From assembly GCF_000802965.1 (NCBI RefSeq), contig NZ_JSAK01000016.1:39588-103587 (forward strand): a stretch of 64,000 bases of DNA, in the 5' to 3' direction. Each line of letters starts with the position of its first letter. Position 1 is the stretch's first letter. The notes below the pieces were generated by a model. The model worked only from the letters and a program-made list of their open reading frames with translations. It had not been told where the DNA came from and ran no database searches. Below are positions 46,451 to 54,915 of the stretch, piece by piece. Source of the stretch: Pseudomonas fluorescens. Lineage in GTDB: Bacteria > Pseudomonadota > Gammaproteobacteria > Pseudomonadales > Pseudomonadaceae. A program made the translations under genes and the position numbers.

Positions 46451-47665
46451 TTGCGCGAAATCGTCCTGATAAACATCACGGGAGTCGACCGTCCGGGTCT
46501 GACTGCGGCCATTACCGGCGTTCTGGCCCAGGGTGGTGTGAACATTCTCGACATCGGTCAGGCGGTGATCCACGACACCTTGTCGTTCGGCATCCTGGTT
46601 GAAATTCCCGACACCGAGCAAGGCAAGTCGGTGCTCAAGGACATCCTGTTCAAGGGTTACGAGCTCGATCAACAAGTACGTTTCACGCCGGTATCCGAAG
46701 AGGATTACCAGCAGTGGGTCGGTAACCAGGGCAAAAAACGCCACATCGTGACGTTGCTGACCCGCAAAGTGACCGCCGGGCAATTGCAGGCCGTGAGTTC
46801 GATTACCGCCAAATATGGCCTGAACATCGATCACATCGATCGATTGTCCGGGCGCATGCCGCTCGACACTCCGGCCGACAAGGGCAAGGGTTGCATCGAA
46901 TTCTCCGTGCGTGGCGAAGCGGCCGATCCGCAGGCGCTGCGGGCCGAATTCCTCAGCGTGGCCCAGGAACTGAACGTCGACATCGCCTTCCAGGAAGATT
47001 CGCTGTTCCGTCGTAATCGTCGTTTGGCGGTGTTCGACATGGACTCGACCCTGATTGAAGCCGAAGTCATCGACGAGTTGGCCAAGGCTGCCGGTGTAGG
47101 CGACAAAGTCTCGGAAATCACCGAGCGGGCGATGGCTGGCGAACTGGACTTCCGCGCCAGTTTCAAAGAGCGCCTGGCCTTGCTCAAAGGTCTGGATGTT
47201 GGCGTGCTCGACTCGATTGGCGCGTCCTTGCGTCTGACCGAGGGTGCCGAAACCCTGTTCGCCGAACTCAAGCGTCTGGGTTACAAGACTGCGATTCTGT
47301 CGGGTGGCTTTACCTACTTCGCCAAGCAATTGCAGGCCAAGTTGGGTATCGACTACGTGTTTGCCAACGAACTGGAAGTGGTCGACGGTAAGGTCACCGG
47401 CGTGGCGATCGAGCCGATTGTCGATGCGCAGCGCAAGGCTGATTTGCTGAAGGAATTGGCGCACAAGGAAGGGTTGCGTCTGGAGCAGACCATTGCGGTC
47501 GGTGACGGAGCCAACGATTTGCCGATGCTGGCGATCGCCGGGTTGGGCGTGGCGTTCCGTGCCAAACCGCTGGTGAAACAGTCGGCGAAACAGGCGATTT
47601 CCACCCTTGGGCTGGATGGCGTGCTGTATTTGCTGGGCTTTCGCGATCGCGACGGACAGTTGTAA
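46451..47665 (+). CDS. serB: Phosphoserine phosphatase
   Basis: Last step of serine synthesis. The 404-residue protein has N-terminal ACT-type modules (REIVLINITGVDRPGLTAAI, residues 1-80, and a second to about 160), then a HAD phosphatase domain. Its motifs are AVFDMDSTLIEAE with the nucleophilic Asp near 197, ILSGGFTYFAKQLQ near 280, and VGDGANDLPMLAIAGLGVAF near 352. The two-ACT long form is typical of Pseudomonas. The start is TTG 46451; a TAGAAT -10-like hexamer lies at 46415. In PAO1 fimX lies downstream; here there is only a REP. Confidence 0.94.
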   Translation: MREIVLINITGVDRPGLTAAITGVLAQGGVNILDIGQAVIHDTLSFGILVEIPDTEQGKSVLKDILFKGYELDQQVRFTPVSEEDYQQWVGNQGKKRHIVTLLTRKVTAGQLQAVSSITAKYGLNIDHIDRLSGRMPLDTPADKGKGCIEFSVRGEAADPQALRAEFLSVAQELNVDIAFQEDSLFRRNRRLAVFDMDSTLIEAEVIDELAKAAGVGDKVSEITERAMAGELDFRASFKERLALLKGLDVGVLDSIGASLRLTEGAETLFAELKRLGYKTAILSGGFTYFAKQLQAKLGIDYVFANELEVVDGKVTGVAIEPIVDAQRKADLLKELAHKEGLRLEQTIAVGDGANDLPMLAIAGLGVAFRAKPLVKQSAKQAISTLGLDGVLYLLGFRDRDGQL

Positions 47666-47667
47666 AT

Positions 47668-47732
47668 AGTAGGAGCTTGCTGGCGATGGGGTTCTTGATG
47701 ACGCCATCGCCAGCAAGCCGGTTCCTACAGGT
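47668..47732. repeat. REPIN doublet
   Basis: GTAGGAGCTTGCTGGCGATGG at 47669-47689 and CCATCGCCAGCAAGCCGG from 47703 form an inverted pair between the convergent serB and psd genes. Confidence 0.8.
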
Positions 47733-47776
47733 TTGCGAACGCGGTGAGCCAGGCGCACCGCGTTCCAGCACACGGG

Positions 47777-48637
47777 TTATGCTTTTGGCAGGCCCATACC
47801 CTGACCCATCTGCACCGGCGAACCCGCCGCCAGTTCTTCAGCCCACTGCACTTGATCCGGCCCGAACAGCACGACAGCGGTCGAACCCAGTTTGAAGCGA
47901 CCCAGTTCCGCACCCTTTTCCAGGTGGATCGGCGCACGGGCGGCTTCGTCGTAGCGGAAGGTTTTCAGTTCGCGTTTCGGCGGCGTGACCAGGCCGGCCC
48001 AAACGGTTTCAATCGACGCCACGATCATTGCGCCCACCAGCACCACGGCCATCGGCCCGCGCTCGGTGTCGAAAATGCACGCCACACGCTCGTTGCGGGC
48101 GAACAGTTCCGGGACGTTTTCAGCAGTGGTCTGGTTGACCGAGAAAATCCGGCCGGGAATGTAGACCATCTCGCGCAGGGTCCCGGCCAGTGGCATGTGC
48201 ACGCGGTGGTAGTCCTTCGGCGACAGGTAAATAGTCGCAAAATCACCGCCCATGAAAGGTGCAGCATTTGCCGCGTCGCCCCCCAGTAGTTCCAGCACGC
48301 TGAAACTGTGGCCCTTGGCCTGGAACACGCGACCGTGTTCGATCGGGCCGAGTTGGCTAACCGCACCATCCGCCGGGCTGAGGATCGCGCCCGGTGTTTC
48401 GTCCAGTGGGCGCGCGCCGTCTTTCAAAGCACGGGTGAAGAATGCATTGAAATGCTCATAGGCGGTCAGGTCTTCAACCAGTGCCTGGGACATGTCCACT
48501 TGATAACGCTTGGCGAACCACGCGGTGAACGCATTCTTGAACCAGCGCACGCGGCATTCGGCGATGCAGCCGGCCAGTCGCGAGAGCAAGTGGTGGGGCA
48601 GCAGGTACTGGCTGAGGATAAACAAACGCTCTTTCAT
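47777..48637 (-). CDS. psd: Phosphatidylserine decarboxylase
   Basis: Makes phosphatidylethanolamine at the inner membrane. The 286-residue proenzyme is cleaved at the LGST motif ([12 protein letters not shown] near residue 253) to give the pyruvoyl cofactor. Other signatures are the [17 protein letters not shown] stretch near 84-100 with the catalytic Asp, and [21 protein letters not shown] near 128-148 with the catalytic His. It follows rhdA by 18 bases on the same strand, so both are probably co-transcribed. Confidence 0.95.
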   Translation of the reverse strand: MKERLFILSQYLLPHHLLSRLAGCIAECRVRWFKNAFTAWFAKRYQVDMSQALVEDLTAYEHFNAFFTRALKDGARPLDETPGAILSPADGAVSQLGPIEHGRVFQAKGHSFSVLELLGGDAANAAPFMGGDFATIYLSPKDYHRVHMPLAGTLREMVYIPGRIFSVNQTTAENVPELFARNERVACIFDTERGPMAVVLVGAMIVASIETVWAGLVTPPKRELKTFRYDEAARAPIHLEKGAELGRFKLGSTAVVLFGPDQVQWAEELAAGSPVQMGQGMGLPKA

Positions 48638-48655
48638 TGGGTGTCCTTAAAAACC

Positions 48656-49471
48656 TTAAAGCTCGACAGGCGTGTCAGGGTGATTGCCCCATTCGCCCCA
48701 GGAACCGGCGTAGCCTTTGACCCGCGGATAACCGAGGGACTTGGCCACCAGATAAGTGAAGCCCGACCGATGATGGGTCTGGCAGTGGGTAATGATTTCT
48801 TTGTCAGGCGTGATGCCGAGTTGTTCGAGGATCTGCGGCATGTCGCTGCGGATGCGCAGGTTGCGCGCCTGATCCATGCCCGCGGTCCATTCGAAATTGA
48901 CTGCGCCGGGAATGTGCCCGCCCTTGGCGGCCAGCACTTTCTCGCCCGAGTATTCCAGCGGCCCGCGTGCGTCCCAGATCGCCAGGTCGGCGGCGCCGAG
49001 ACGGCTTTGCAGGTACTCACGGGTGGCAGTCGGTTCGTCGTGGAGGGTCAGGCTGACCGGACCGCCGACCGCTGGCGGGACCTGGATCGACATCGGAAAG
49101 CCTTCCGCCAGCCAGGATTTCAGGCCGCCGTCGACATAGTGGTATTTGCTGTGGCCAATGACATCCAGCAGCCAGATAAAGCGCCCGGCCCAGCCGCCAC
49201 CTTCGTCGTCATACACGACGTAGACCGCGTCGGGGTTGTGTCCCAGCTCACCGAACAGCGCTTCGAGTGCCGCTTGCGATGGCATCAGGCCTGGCGCCGG
49301 CGGCTGACCGAGTTGCGTGCGTTTCGGATCGACAAAACGTGCGCCGGGGATATGCCCTTCGGTGTAGCGGGCGCTGCTGGTCAGGTCCACCAGGATCAGT
49401 TCGCGGGCGTCGAGGCGAGGGAGCAAGTCGCTCGGTTCGATTACCAGCGGCAAGCCAGAGAAGTCAGACAT
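48656..49471 (-). CDS. rhdA: Thiosulfate sulfurtransferase (rhodanese)
   Basis: Transfers sulfane sulfur from thiosulfate to cyanide or other acceptors. The 271-residue protein has two rhodanese domains. The first carries VDLTSSARYTEGHIPGARFV near 30; the active one has the loop CQTHHRSGF with the catalytic Cys at about 230, the same unusual loop as Azotobacter RhdA. The ATG at 49471 (MSDFSGLPLV) is preferred to an in-frame start at 49489 because it gives the RhdA length. It is preceded by the HDOD gene at 42 bp and followed by psd. Confidence 0.93.
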   Translation of the reverse strand: MSDFSGLPLVIEPSDLLPRLDARELILVDLTSSARYTEGHIPGARFVDPKRTQLGQPPAPGLMPSQAALEALFGELGHNPDAVYVVYDDEGGGWAGRFIWLLDVIGHSKYHYVDGGLKSWLAEGFPMSIQVPPAVGGPVSLTLHDEPTATREYLQSRLGAADLAIWDARGPLEYSGEKVLAAKGGHIPGAVNFEWTAGMDQARNLRIRSDMPQILEQLGITPDKEIITHCQTHHRSGFTYLVAKSLGYPRVKGYAGSWGEWGNHPDTPVEL

Positions 49472-49513
49472 GTGAGGTCTCCAGGGCACAAAAGGGAGGA
49501 TTGTAACGCAGGC

Positions 49514-51052
49514 TCATTTGCCGCGTTCACTAAAGCTGTGCAGCGCTTTTTCGATGCACTGCGCGGTTTTGCCGAAGGCTTGCACGGTGATTTCCGAAAA
49601 CGGCCCGCCGCCCTGATCCGCGACCACAATCATGATCACCCGGCCATTGTTGACCAGCGAGCGTAGCAGCAGATGTTCACCGCTGAATTGCGCACGCAGG
49701 TTGTTGGGTAGCAGGGCAGAAAATTGCGCGTTGTTCGCCGGCGTCAGGCGTACCTGAGCCTGTTGCGCGAGCAGGCGTTGCAGCACGTTGCCTTGGCTGA
49801 CCGCGAAATTAAGCCCGGCCACTTCTTTCGGTAATCCAGCGGTCTGATGTACTCGCAGATTGGCGTGTGTGCGATCGGCCATCAAAATCATCACTCGGCG
49901 CATGCCACACGCGACCAGTGCGTCACGGGCGGACGTGGTCAGGTGCATGGCATTGGTGAATCGACTCGGCTCGACCAGCAATTCAGCGCATTGCTTGCGC
50001 CACTTCGCCAAGTCTTCAGCGGTAGGCGCTGGCGCCGCAAGCAACCCGGCGTGAACGCGGTTCATGCCCCACGGCCAGATCAGCGCTTCGGCGGGGTGCC
50101 AAAGGTCAGGCATGGCGTGATGCCGTGCGCTGTTCGCCGCCTGTTGGTGCAACTGTTGCTGCAACTCATCCATCGGCATTTGCAGGTAAAGGCTGGTCAG
50201 GTATTGCCAGCGCTCGCTGTGCGGACTGTCCCAGGCCTGTTGCGCCGACAACGCCAGACCGTTGGCCAGCAACACGGTGTTGGCCGGTTGATTGAGCCAG
50301 CGGCGCAGGTTCGGATCGTCGTCAAGGCGGTTTTGCTGACGCAACGGGTGCTCGCTGTCGCGGGCGATGCGCAGGACTTTCACCAGTTCCCGTTGTTCGG
50401 TCAGCAGCAGTCGATAGCCTTGCTGGACCCAAATGGGCAGGCGCCAGATGTCTACCAGGGCCAGGCCGATTTTCAGCAGGGGCACGCCAAACAGCTGTTT
50501 TTCGACTTTTCGCGCCGACTCACCTTTATAGATGACCCGCAACTCCCACTCTTCGAGCAATTGCGGATGAGTCAACGCCAATGGCCACAGCGGCGACAGA
50601 AACAGCAGGCTGCCCCAGTGGATGTCCTGCCACAGGCGCGCCAGGCGGCTGGCAAAAAAACCGTTGGCCTGTTGCGTGGCGTGCTGGCTGATCATTTGCA
50701 GTTGGCGCAGGGCTTTCGGAATCTCGGCCTGCGGTAGCGCGGGCAACCGCTCAAGCAGTTCTTCGGTGCGCTTCAAACCGAGACGATTGATCGCGACTTC
50801 AAGGTTCTCCGCCGGCTCGGTCATGTTGCCATGGGTGTGCCGGTTGGCTTCGCGGATCACGCTCAAGGCCAGGGCCGGACTGTCCTGCATCAATTCGGCG
50901 ATGTCGCGCAGCGAGCTGCGACTGTTGCGGATCGCCCGGCTGACGCGGTCATGGCTGTGTTGCGGAACCGGCAGGCGCACGCCATCGAGAAGCTTGACCC
51001 AGCCTTCGAGAGTGGTCGGTTTTAGCGTCGGAACGTTCGTTTCGTTAGGCAT
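49514..51052 (-). CDS. HDOD-domain protein
   Basis: A 512-residue protein with an N-terminal HDOD domain: LPVPQHSHDRVSRAI near 28-42, RDIAELMQDSPALALSVIREAN near 54-75, and EVAINRLGLKRTEELLERLPAL near 84-106. HDOD proteins act in signalling and often link to cyclic-di-GMP or the cell cycle. The rest is an uncharacterised region with a late domain (LMADRTHANLRVHQTAGLPKE and so on) that may be GAF-like. It is divergent from motA and lies upstream of rhdA-psd on the same strand. It corresponds to the PAO1 gene between rhdA and motA. Confidence 0.82.
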   Translation of the reverse strand: MPNETNVPTLKPTTLEGWVKLLDGVRLPVPQHSHDRVSRAIRNSRSSLRDIAELMQDSPALALSVIREANRHTHGNMTEPAENLEVAINRLGLKRTEELLERLPALPQAEIPKALRQLQMISQHATQQANGFFASRLARLWQDIHWGSLLFLSPLWPLALTHPQLLEEWELRVIYKGESARKVEKQLFGVPLLKIGLALVDIWRLPIWVQQGYRLLLTEQRELVKVLRIARDSEHPLRQQNRLDDDPNLRRWLNQPANTVLLANGLALSAQQAWDSPHSERWQYLTSLYLQMPMDELQQQLHQQAANSARHHAMPDLWHPAEALIWPWGMNRVHAGLLAAPAPTAEDLAKWRKQCAELLVEPSRFTNAMHLTTSARDALVACGMRRVMILMADRTHANLRVHQTAGLPKEVAGLNFAVSQGNVLQRLLAQQAQVRLTPANNAQFSALLPNNLRAQFSGEHLLLRSLVNNGRVIMIVVADQGGGPFSEITVQAFGKTAQCIEKALHSFSERGK

Positions 51053-51123
51053 GTCTGGAGGCGATCATCGTCAGCGTTAACGGTGCCCGGAGCGGGTCAA
51101 ATTGGCTTTTCGCCTGAACTGGC

Positions 51124-51150
51124 TATAGTCTGGCGCAGTTTTGCCGATAA
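51124..51150 (+). promoter_or_regulatory. FliA (sigma-28) promoter of motAB
   Basis: The -10 element GCCGATAA at 51143-51150 is an exact match to the sigma-28 consensus. Eleven bases upstream, TATAGTCT at 51124-51131 matches six of eight positions of TAAAGTTT. The class and the 11-bp spacing are right for a late flagellar gene. The predicted transcript starts about 60 bases before the motA ATG. Confidence 0.78.
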
Positions 51151-51218
51151 GTAGAAGAAGAGATTTTTTAACTTCCGAATATGACCTTGAACCCGACTCA
51201 GTAAGTGCTCTCCTACCT

Positions 51219-52070
51219 ATGGCTAAAATAATCGGCATCATCGTCGTATTCGCGAGCGTGCTCGGCGGATACGTGCTCTCCCACGGCAAAATTGCCGCCC
51301 TGATTCAACCCTTCGAGGTCATGATTATCGGTGGTGCGGCCCTCGGTGCATTCCTGCAGGCCAACCCCGGCTACATGACGATGCACGTGCTCAAGAAGTC
51401 TTTGAGCATGTTCGGTTCGCGTTTCAACCACGGCTTCTACCTTGAAGTGCTGGGCCTGATCTACGAGATCCTCAACAAGAGCCGCCGCGAAGGCATGATG
51501 GCCATCGAAGGTGACATCGAAGACGCCGCCGCGAGCCCGATCTTCGCCAAGTACCCGGCAGTCCTCAAGGACGAGCGCATGACCGCGTTCATCTGCGATT
51601 ACCTGCGCATCATGTCCTCCGGCAACATGGCTCCCCATGAGCTGGAAGGCCTGTTCGACATGGAACTGTACAGCCTCAAGGAAGACCTGGAGCACCCCTC
51701 CCACGCGGTGAACGGCATCGCCGACGCCATGCCCGGTTTCGGTATCGTCGCTGCAGTACTGGGTATCGTGGTGACCATGGCGTCCCTGGGTGAGGGCGAC
51801 CAGAAGTCCATCGGCCTGCACGTCGGTGCGGCACTGGTGGGTACCTTCTTCGGTATTCTCGCCGCCTACGGCTTCTTCGGCCCGCTGGCTCATTCCCTGG
51901 CCCACGATGCCAAGGAAGAGCTGAACGTTTACGAAGCCATCAAGGCCTCGCTGGTGGCTTCGGCTTCCGGCATGCCGCCGTCGCTGGCCGTGGAGTTCGG
52001 GCGCAAGGTTCTGTACCCGGCGCACCGTCCAAGCTTCGCCGAGCTGGAACAAGCGGTTCGTGGTCGCTAA
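51219..52070 (+). CDS. motA: Flagellar motor stator protein MotA
   Basis: Proton-channel subunit of the flagellar stator (283 residues). Four membrane spans are visible: two at the N-terminus (MAKIIGIIVVFASVLGGYVL and FEVMIIGGAALGAFLQ) and two near 175-220 (GFGIVAAVLGIVVTMASLG, GAALVGTFFGILAAYGFFGPL). Between them is the cytoplasmic loop with the charged residues that contact FliG (RREGMMAIEGDIEDAA, YLRIMSSGNM). ATG 51219 is chosen; an upstream in-frame start at 51141 would overlap the sigma-28 -10 element. motB starts three bases after the stop. Confidence 0.96.
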   Translation: MAKIIGIIVVFASVLGGYVLSHGKIAALIQPFEVMIIGGAALGAFLQANPGYMTMHVLKKSLSMFGSRFNHGFYLEVLGLIYEILNKSRREGMMAIEGDIEDAAASPIFAKYPAVLKDERMTAFICDYLRIMSSGNMAPHELEGLFDMELYSLKEDLEHPSHAVNGIADAMPGFGIVAAVLGIVVTMASLGEGDQKSIGLHVGAALVGTFFGILAAYGFFGPLAHSLAHDAKEELNVYEAIKASLVASASGMPPSLAVEFGRKVLYPAHRPSFAELEQAVRGR

Positions 52071-52073
52071 GAA

Positions 52074-53102
52074 ATGGAAAATAACCAGCCGATAATCATC
52101 AAGCGCGTCAAGCGCATCGCCGGCGGGCATCACGGGGGCGCCTGGAAAATCGCCTTCGCCGACTTCGCCACGGCGATGATGGCGTTCTTCCTGGTGTTGT
52201 GGCTGTTGTCCACGGCCACGCCGGAACAGAAGATCGCCATCGCCGGTTACTTCAAGGACCCGATCGGCTTCTCCGAAAGCGGCACGCCGTACATTATTGA
52301 CTTGGGCGGCACACCGACCCTGGCGCCGGAAAACACCCTCAACCCCGAGGTGAAATCCCAGCCGCAGCCGGACAAGGTGACCGTCGACGCCGAACAGGTC
52401 GAAGGCATGGCCGAGATGGTCGAGAAGGAGCGCCTCGAACTGTTGCTGCAAGAATTGCAGAACAAGGTCGAAGAAAATCCGCAGCTACAGAAATTCAAAG
52501 ACCAGATCCTGTTCGAGATCACGCCGGACGGCTTGCGCATCCAGATCGTGGACGCGGAAAACCGGCCGATGTTTGACTCGGGCTCGGCGCGTCTGAAGCC
52601 GTACTTCGAAGACATCCTGTTGGCCATGGCCGACACGATCAAAGCGGTGCCGAACAAGATCAGCATCAGCGGCCACACCGATGCCAAGCCGTACATCGGC
52701 ACCGGCGATTTCGGTAACTGGGAACTCTCGGCCAACCGTGCCAACGCCGCTCGCCGTGCGCTGGTGGCGGGCAGCTATCCGGACCAGCAAGTGGCGCGTG
52801 TGGTGGGTTACGCCTCGTCGGCGCTGTTCGACCGCGAACATCCGTTCAATCCGGTGAACCGTCGTATCGACATCATCGTGCTGACCAAGAAAGCCCAGCG
52901 TGCTATCGAAGGTTCGCAGGGGGCGGAACCGGCACCTGATGCGCCGCAAGGTTCGGCTGCTCCGGCAACTGAATCAGCGACGCCAGCTGATCCGAATGCG
53001 TTGCCGGCGGACAAGGAACCGTTGCCGGCACATGAACTTCGTGAGCGTCTGAACCTGTTCGATGATCCGGCGCCGAAACCGGGTGAACCACCGAAGCAGT
53101 GA
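52074..53102 (+). CDS. motB: Flagellar motor stator protein MotB
   Basis: Stator subunit of 342 residues that anchors the motor to peptidoglycan. One membrane span, AFADFATAMMAFFLVLWLLS, holds the conserved proton-binding Asp at about residue 30. The OmpA-like peptidoglycan-binding domain has ISISGHTDAKPYIGTGDFGN near 198-217 and a late NPVNRRIDIIVLTK. The tail after 280 is rich in Pro, Ala and Asp. Three bases separate it from motA, and a bidirectional terminator follows. Confidence 0.95.
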   Translation: MENNQPIIIKRVKRIAGGHHGGAWKIAFADFATAMMAFFLVLWLLSTATPEQKIAIAGYFKDPIGFSESGTPYIIDLGGTPTLAPENTLNPEVKSQPQPDKVTVDAEQVEGMAEMVEKERLELLLQELQNKVEENPQLQKFKDQILFEITPDGLRIQIVDAENRPMFDSGSARLKPYFEDILLAMADTIKAVPNKISISGHTDAKPYIGTGDFGNWELSANRANAARRALVAGSYPDQQVARVVGYASSALFDREHPFNPVNRRIDIIVLTKKAQRAIEGSQGAEPAPDAPQGSAAPATESATPADPNALPADKEPLPAHELRERLNLFDDPAPKPGEPPKQ

Positions 53103-53110
53103 TCGACAAC

Positions 53111-53142
53111 AAAAAGCCGACAGAGATGTCGGCTTTTTGTTG
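53111..53142 (+). terminator. Terminator of motAB
   Basis: AGCCGACA at 53115-53122 and TGTCGGCT at 53127-53134 form a perfect stem with a GAGA loop, followed by TTTTGTTGT and preceded by AAAA. It sits eight bases after the motB stop and can work on both strands, so it could also end the defence operon read-through from the right. Confidence 0.85.
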
Positions 53143-53154
53143 TGGTGCATCAAG

Positions 53155-53430
53155 ATCAAAAGATCGCAGCCTTCGGCAGCTCCTACAGGAGTACCGCGTT
53201 TCCCCTCCTGTAGGAGCCGGCTTGCTGGCGATCGTCGTTAACGATGACGCGGGCTGTCTGGACCCACTCGGCGTACTTGAGACCATCGCCAGCAAGCCGG
53301 CTCCTACAAGTTTTGCGTTGTTTGCATTTTTCCGGGGGGCAGTGAAGTCCTTTTCCCCAAAGAAAAAGCCCCGTTCTCGAAGTCCAGTAGGAGCCGGCTT
53401 GCTGGCGATGAACGATTACGCGGACCATCG
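53155..53430. repeat. REP cluster between motB and the TIR-caspase operon
   Basis: The 360-base gap holds one GATCGCAGCCTTCGGCAGCT element near 53161, a doublet of the GTAGGAGCCGGCTTGCTGGC family (arms near 53211-53235 and 53284-53309), and a further single arm GTAGGAGCCGGCTTGCTGGC at 53389-53408. No coding sequence is credible here; the short frames are made of REP sequence. Confidence 0.82.
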
Positions 53431-53462
53431 GCGTGACCGGAATAAATCGATGCGCATTGACC

Positions 53463-53954
53463 TCAGAAACCACGATTGATCCTGGACTTCAAGTCACTGT
53501 GGAATCGATCAGCATTGGTCTTGTTGAACGTGCGCGCGGATTCGCTTCCGGTCACCGATTCCAGCGCGATTGAACGCTTGAGCGTCACCTCGTTGCGATA
53601 AGCATCAATGAAGAACTCGATGTCCTTGTCGCTGGTGAGCTTCGGCCATTTGTCCAGGAACAGCGGCAGCTCTGTCGGACCGGTCTTGAACGAGCAGATG
53701 CGTCGATTGCTGATCGTCGCTTCGCCGATTTCAAACGGCACCCACCAGGACGATGCGGTCTTTTCCGAAACTACCGCCAGAAGGTGCGTGCACTCGGTGA
53801 TGTTGCGGGTGATGACGCCTGTGATGTCATCGGTGGTCTGGGATTCTGGGTCCAGCACGTCGAGGTAGGTCTTGATGTTCGCCTGCATCAGGCGCGTGTT
53901 GATGTTGATCGCATGGGCGCGATCCATGTGGCGGTAGCTGATAAACACTGGCAT
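53463..53954 (-). CDS. TIR-domain protein, second of the TIR-caspase operon
   Basis: A 163-residue TIR-like protein. The first strand and loop read VFISYRHMDRAHAININTRL, followed by IKTYLDVLDPES, ECTHLLAVVSEKTASSWWVP and FEIGEA. In TIR enzymes the catalytic Glu follows a Trp by a few residues, and Glu75 in WWVPFE fits. The short C-terminal tail (SARTFNKTNADRFHSDLKSR) has no known domain. Its ATG overlaps the caspase stop by one base, so it is translated from the same mRNA. Expected to cleave or cyclise NAD+, or to act as a sensor partner; this is inference. Confidence 0.85.
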   Translation of the reverse strand: MPVFISYRHMDRAHAININTRLMQANIKTYLDVLDPESQTTDDITGVITRNITECTHLLAVVSEKTASSWWVPFEIGEATISNRRICSFKTGPTELPLFLDKWPKLTSDKDIEFFIDAYRNEVTLKRSIALESVTGSESARTFNKTNADRFHSDLKSRINRGF

Positions 53955-54913
53955 CAGAAATGTCCCTTGATCGCGAGTTCACGGTAATAGGCGCCGAGGG
54001 CGGTGAGGCGGCATCCGGTGGAATGAATGGCGGCGTAATACATGTGCTCGGCATCCACCGGCTCGATCAGGCTGTGGCGGTTGCACTTTTGTAGTTGGGC
54101 GAAGACTTCGCCGTGCTCTGGATTGAATTCAGGCTCGGTGGGCTCAAAGCTGGGGGCGAGGGGGTACACCGATTCCGCTTCGGCGAACCAGTCAGGCAGT
54201 TTGCGCAGGATTTCCTTGGGGATCAGTGGCGAGACTTCGCGCAAGGAAATGAACTGCGAAACGTTGGTCTTGAACACTGGCCGCTGTTCCCAGGCGTCGA
54301 GGGCGTTGTCGACAAATGAATAGAGGCTGCCCGGGGTGATTTTGCCGAGGATGTTCGCGGCACCGCCGTGCAGCGCCTGAAGCAGCAAACCTGTGAAGAC
54401 GCCGTGCCCGGCGCCTTCCATTGCCGGCTCTTGTTTTTTGCACGCCGTGAGAATGGTCATGCCCTCGCCAATCACGCTGCTTTCGCTGCGCAATGCGCGT
54501 ATTTCCCCCGCTGATCCGCCCTGGCAGCAATCGAGAATGATCACTTTGTTTTTGATCTTCGTGGCTTTGCTCGCCCAGTTGAGGATGTCGCTGAGGCGAA
54601 TCCCGTCCTTGGCGCTCTTGTAGTCCTGCGGGATCAACATGCCTTCGTCGGTGTCGGTGTCGAAGCTGCCGTGACCGGCGAAGTACAGCAGCGCCACATT
54701 GCAGTCCCCGGAAAACAGCTCGCGGATCTGGTCTTCGAGTTTTTCCCGGCTCAGGTAATCCTCGGCGGAGGTCAGCACGATGTTCTTGAAGTTCGGATCG
54801 CCGTTGGCGTCAGTCTTGAGCACCGAGGCCATGGCCATGGCGTCATTGTTGCAGCCACTTAGCTGGGAAATATGGGCGTAGTTATTGATGCCGATAAACA
54901 GTCCCTTGCGCAT
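53954..54913 (-). CDS. Caspase-like peptidase (C14 family), putative antiphage effector
   Basis: A 319-residue protein. Residues 1 to about 200 are a caspase/metacaspase domain: start RKGLFIGINNYAHISQLSGC, catalytic His81 in YFAGHGS, and catalytic Cys130 in IILDCCQGG (the DCC form of the DxC motif). Residues 200-319 match no domain I know. The start at 54913 lies two bases after the stop of the upstream TIR gene. In TIR-caspase systems the protease is the effector switched on by a TIR-made nucleotide, degrading host proteins and halting growth. Fit to that scheme is by architecture, not shown here. Confidence 0.88.
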   Translation of the reverse strand: MRKGLFIGINNYAHISQLSGCNNDAMAMASVLKTDANGDPNFKNIVLTSAEDYLSREKLEDQIRELFSGDCNVALLYFAGHGSFDTDTDEGMLIPQDYKSAKDGIRLSDILNWASKATKIKNKVIILDCCQGGSAGEIRALRSESSVIGEGMTILTACKKQEPAMEGAGHGVFTGLLLQALHGGAANILGKITPGSLYSFVDNALDAWEQRPVFKTNVSQFISLREVSPLIPKEILRKLPDWFAEAESVYPLAPSFEPTEPEFNPEHGEVFAQLQKCNRHSLIEPVDAEHMYYAAIHSTGCRLTALGAYYRELAIKGHF

Positions 54914-54915
54914 GG

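Noticed and set aside
48308..49666. 452-codon plus-strand frame over psd and rhdA
   Set aside because: It covers two well-recognised enzymes on the other strand and resembles no protein family.
51141..51218. Upstream extension of the motA reading frame
   Set aside because: It would begin inside the sigma-28 -10 element, so it is not transcribed as coding sequence.
53099..53479. Small open frames between motB and the TIR gene
   Set aside because: They consist of REP sequence in both directions and would have no independent function.
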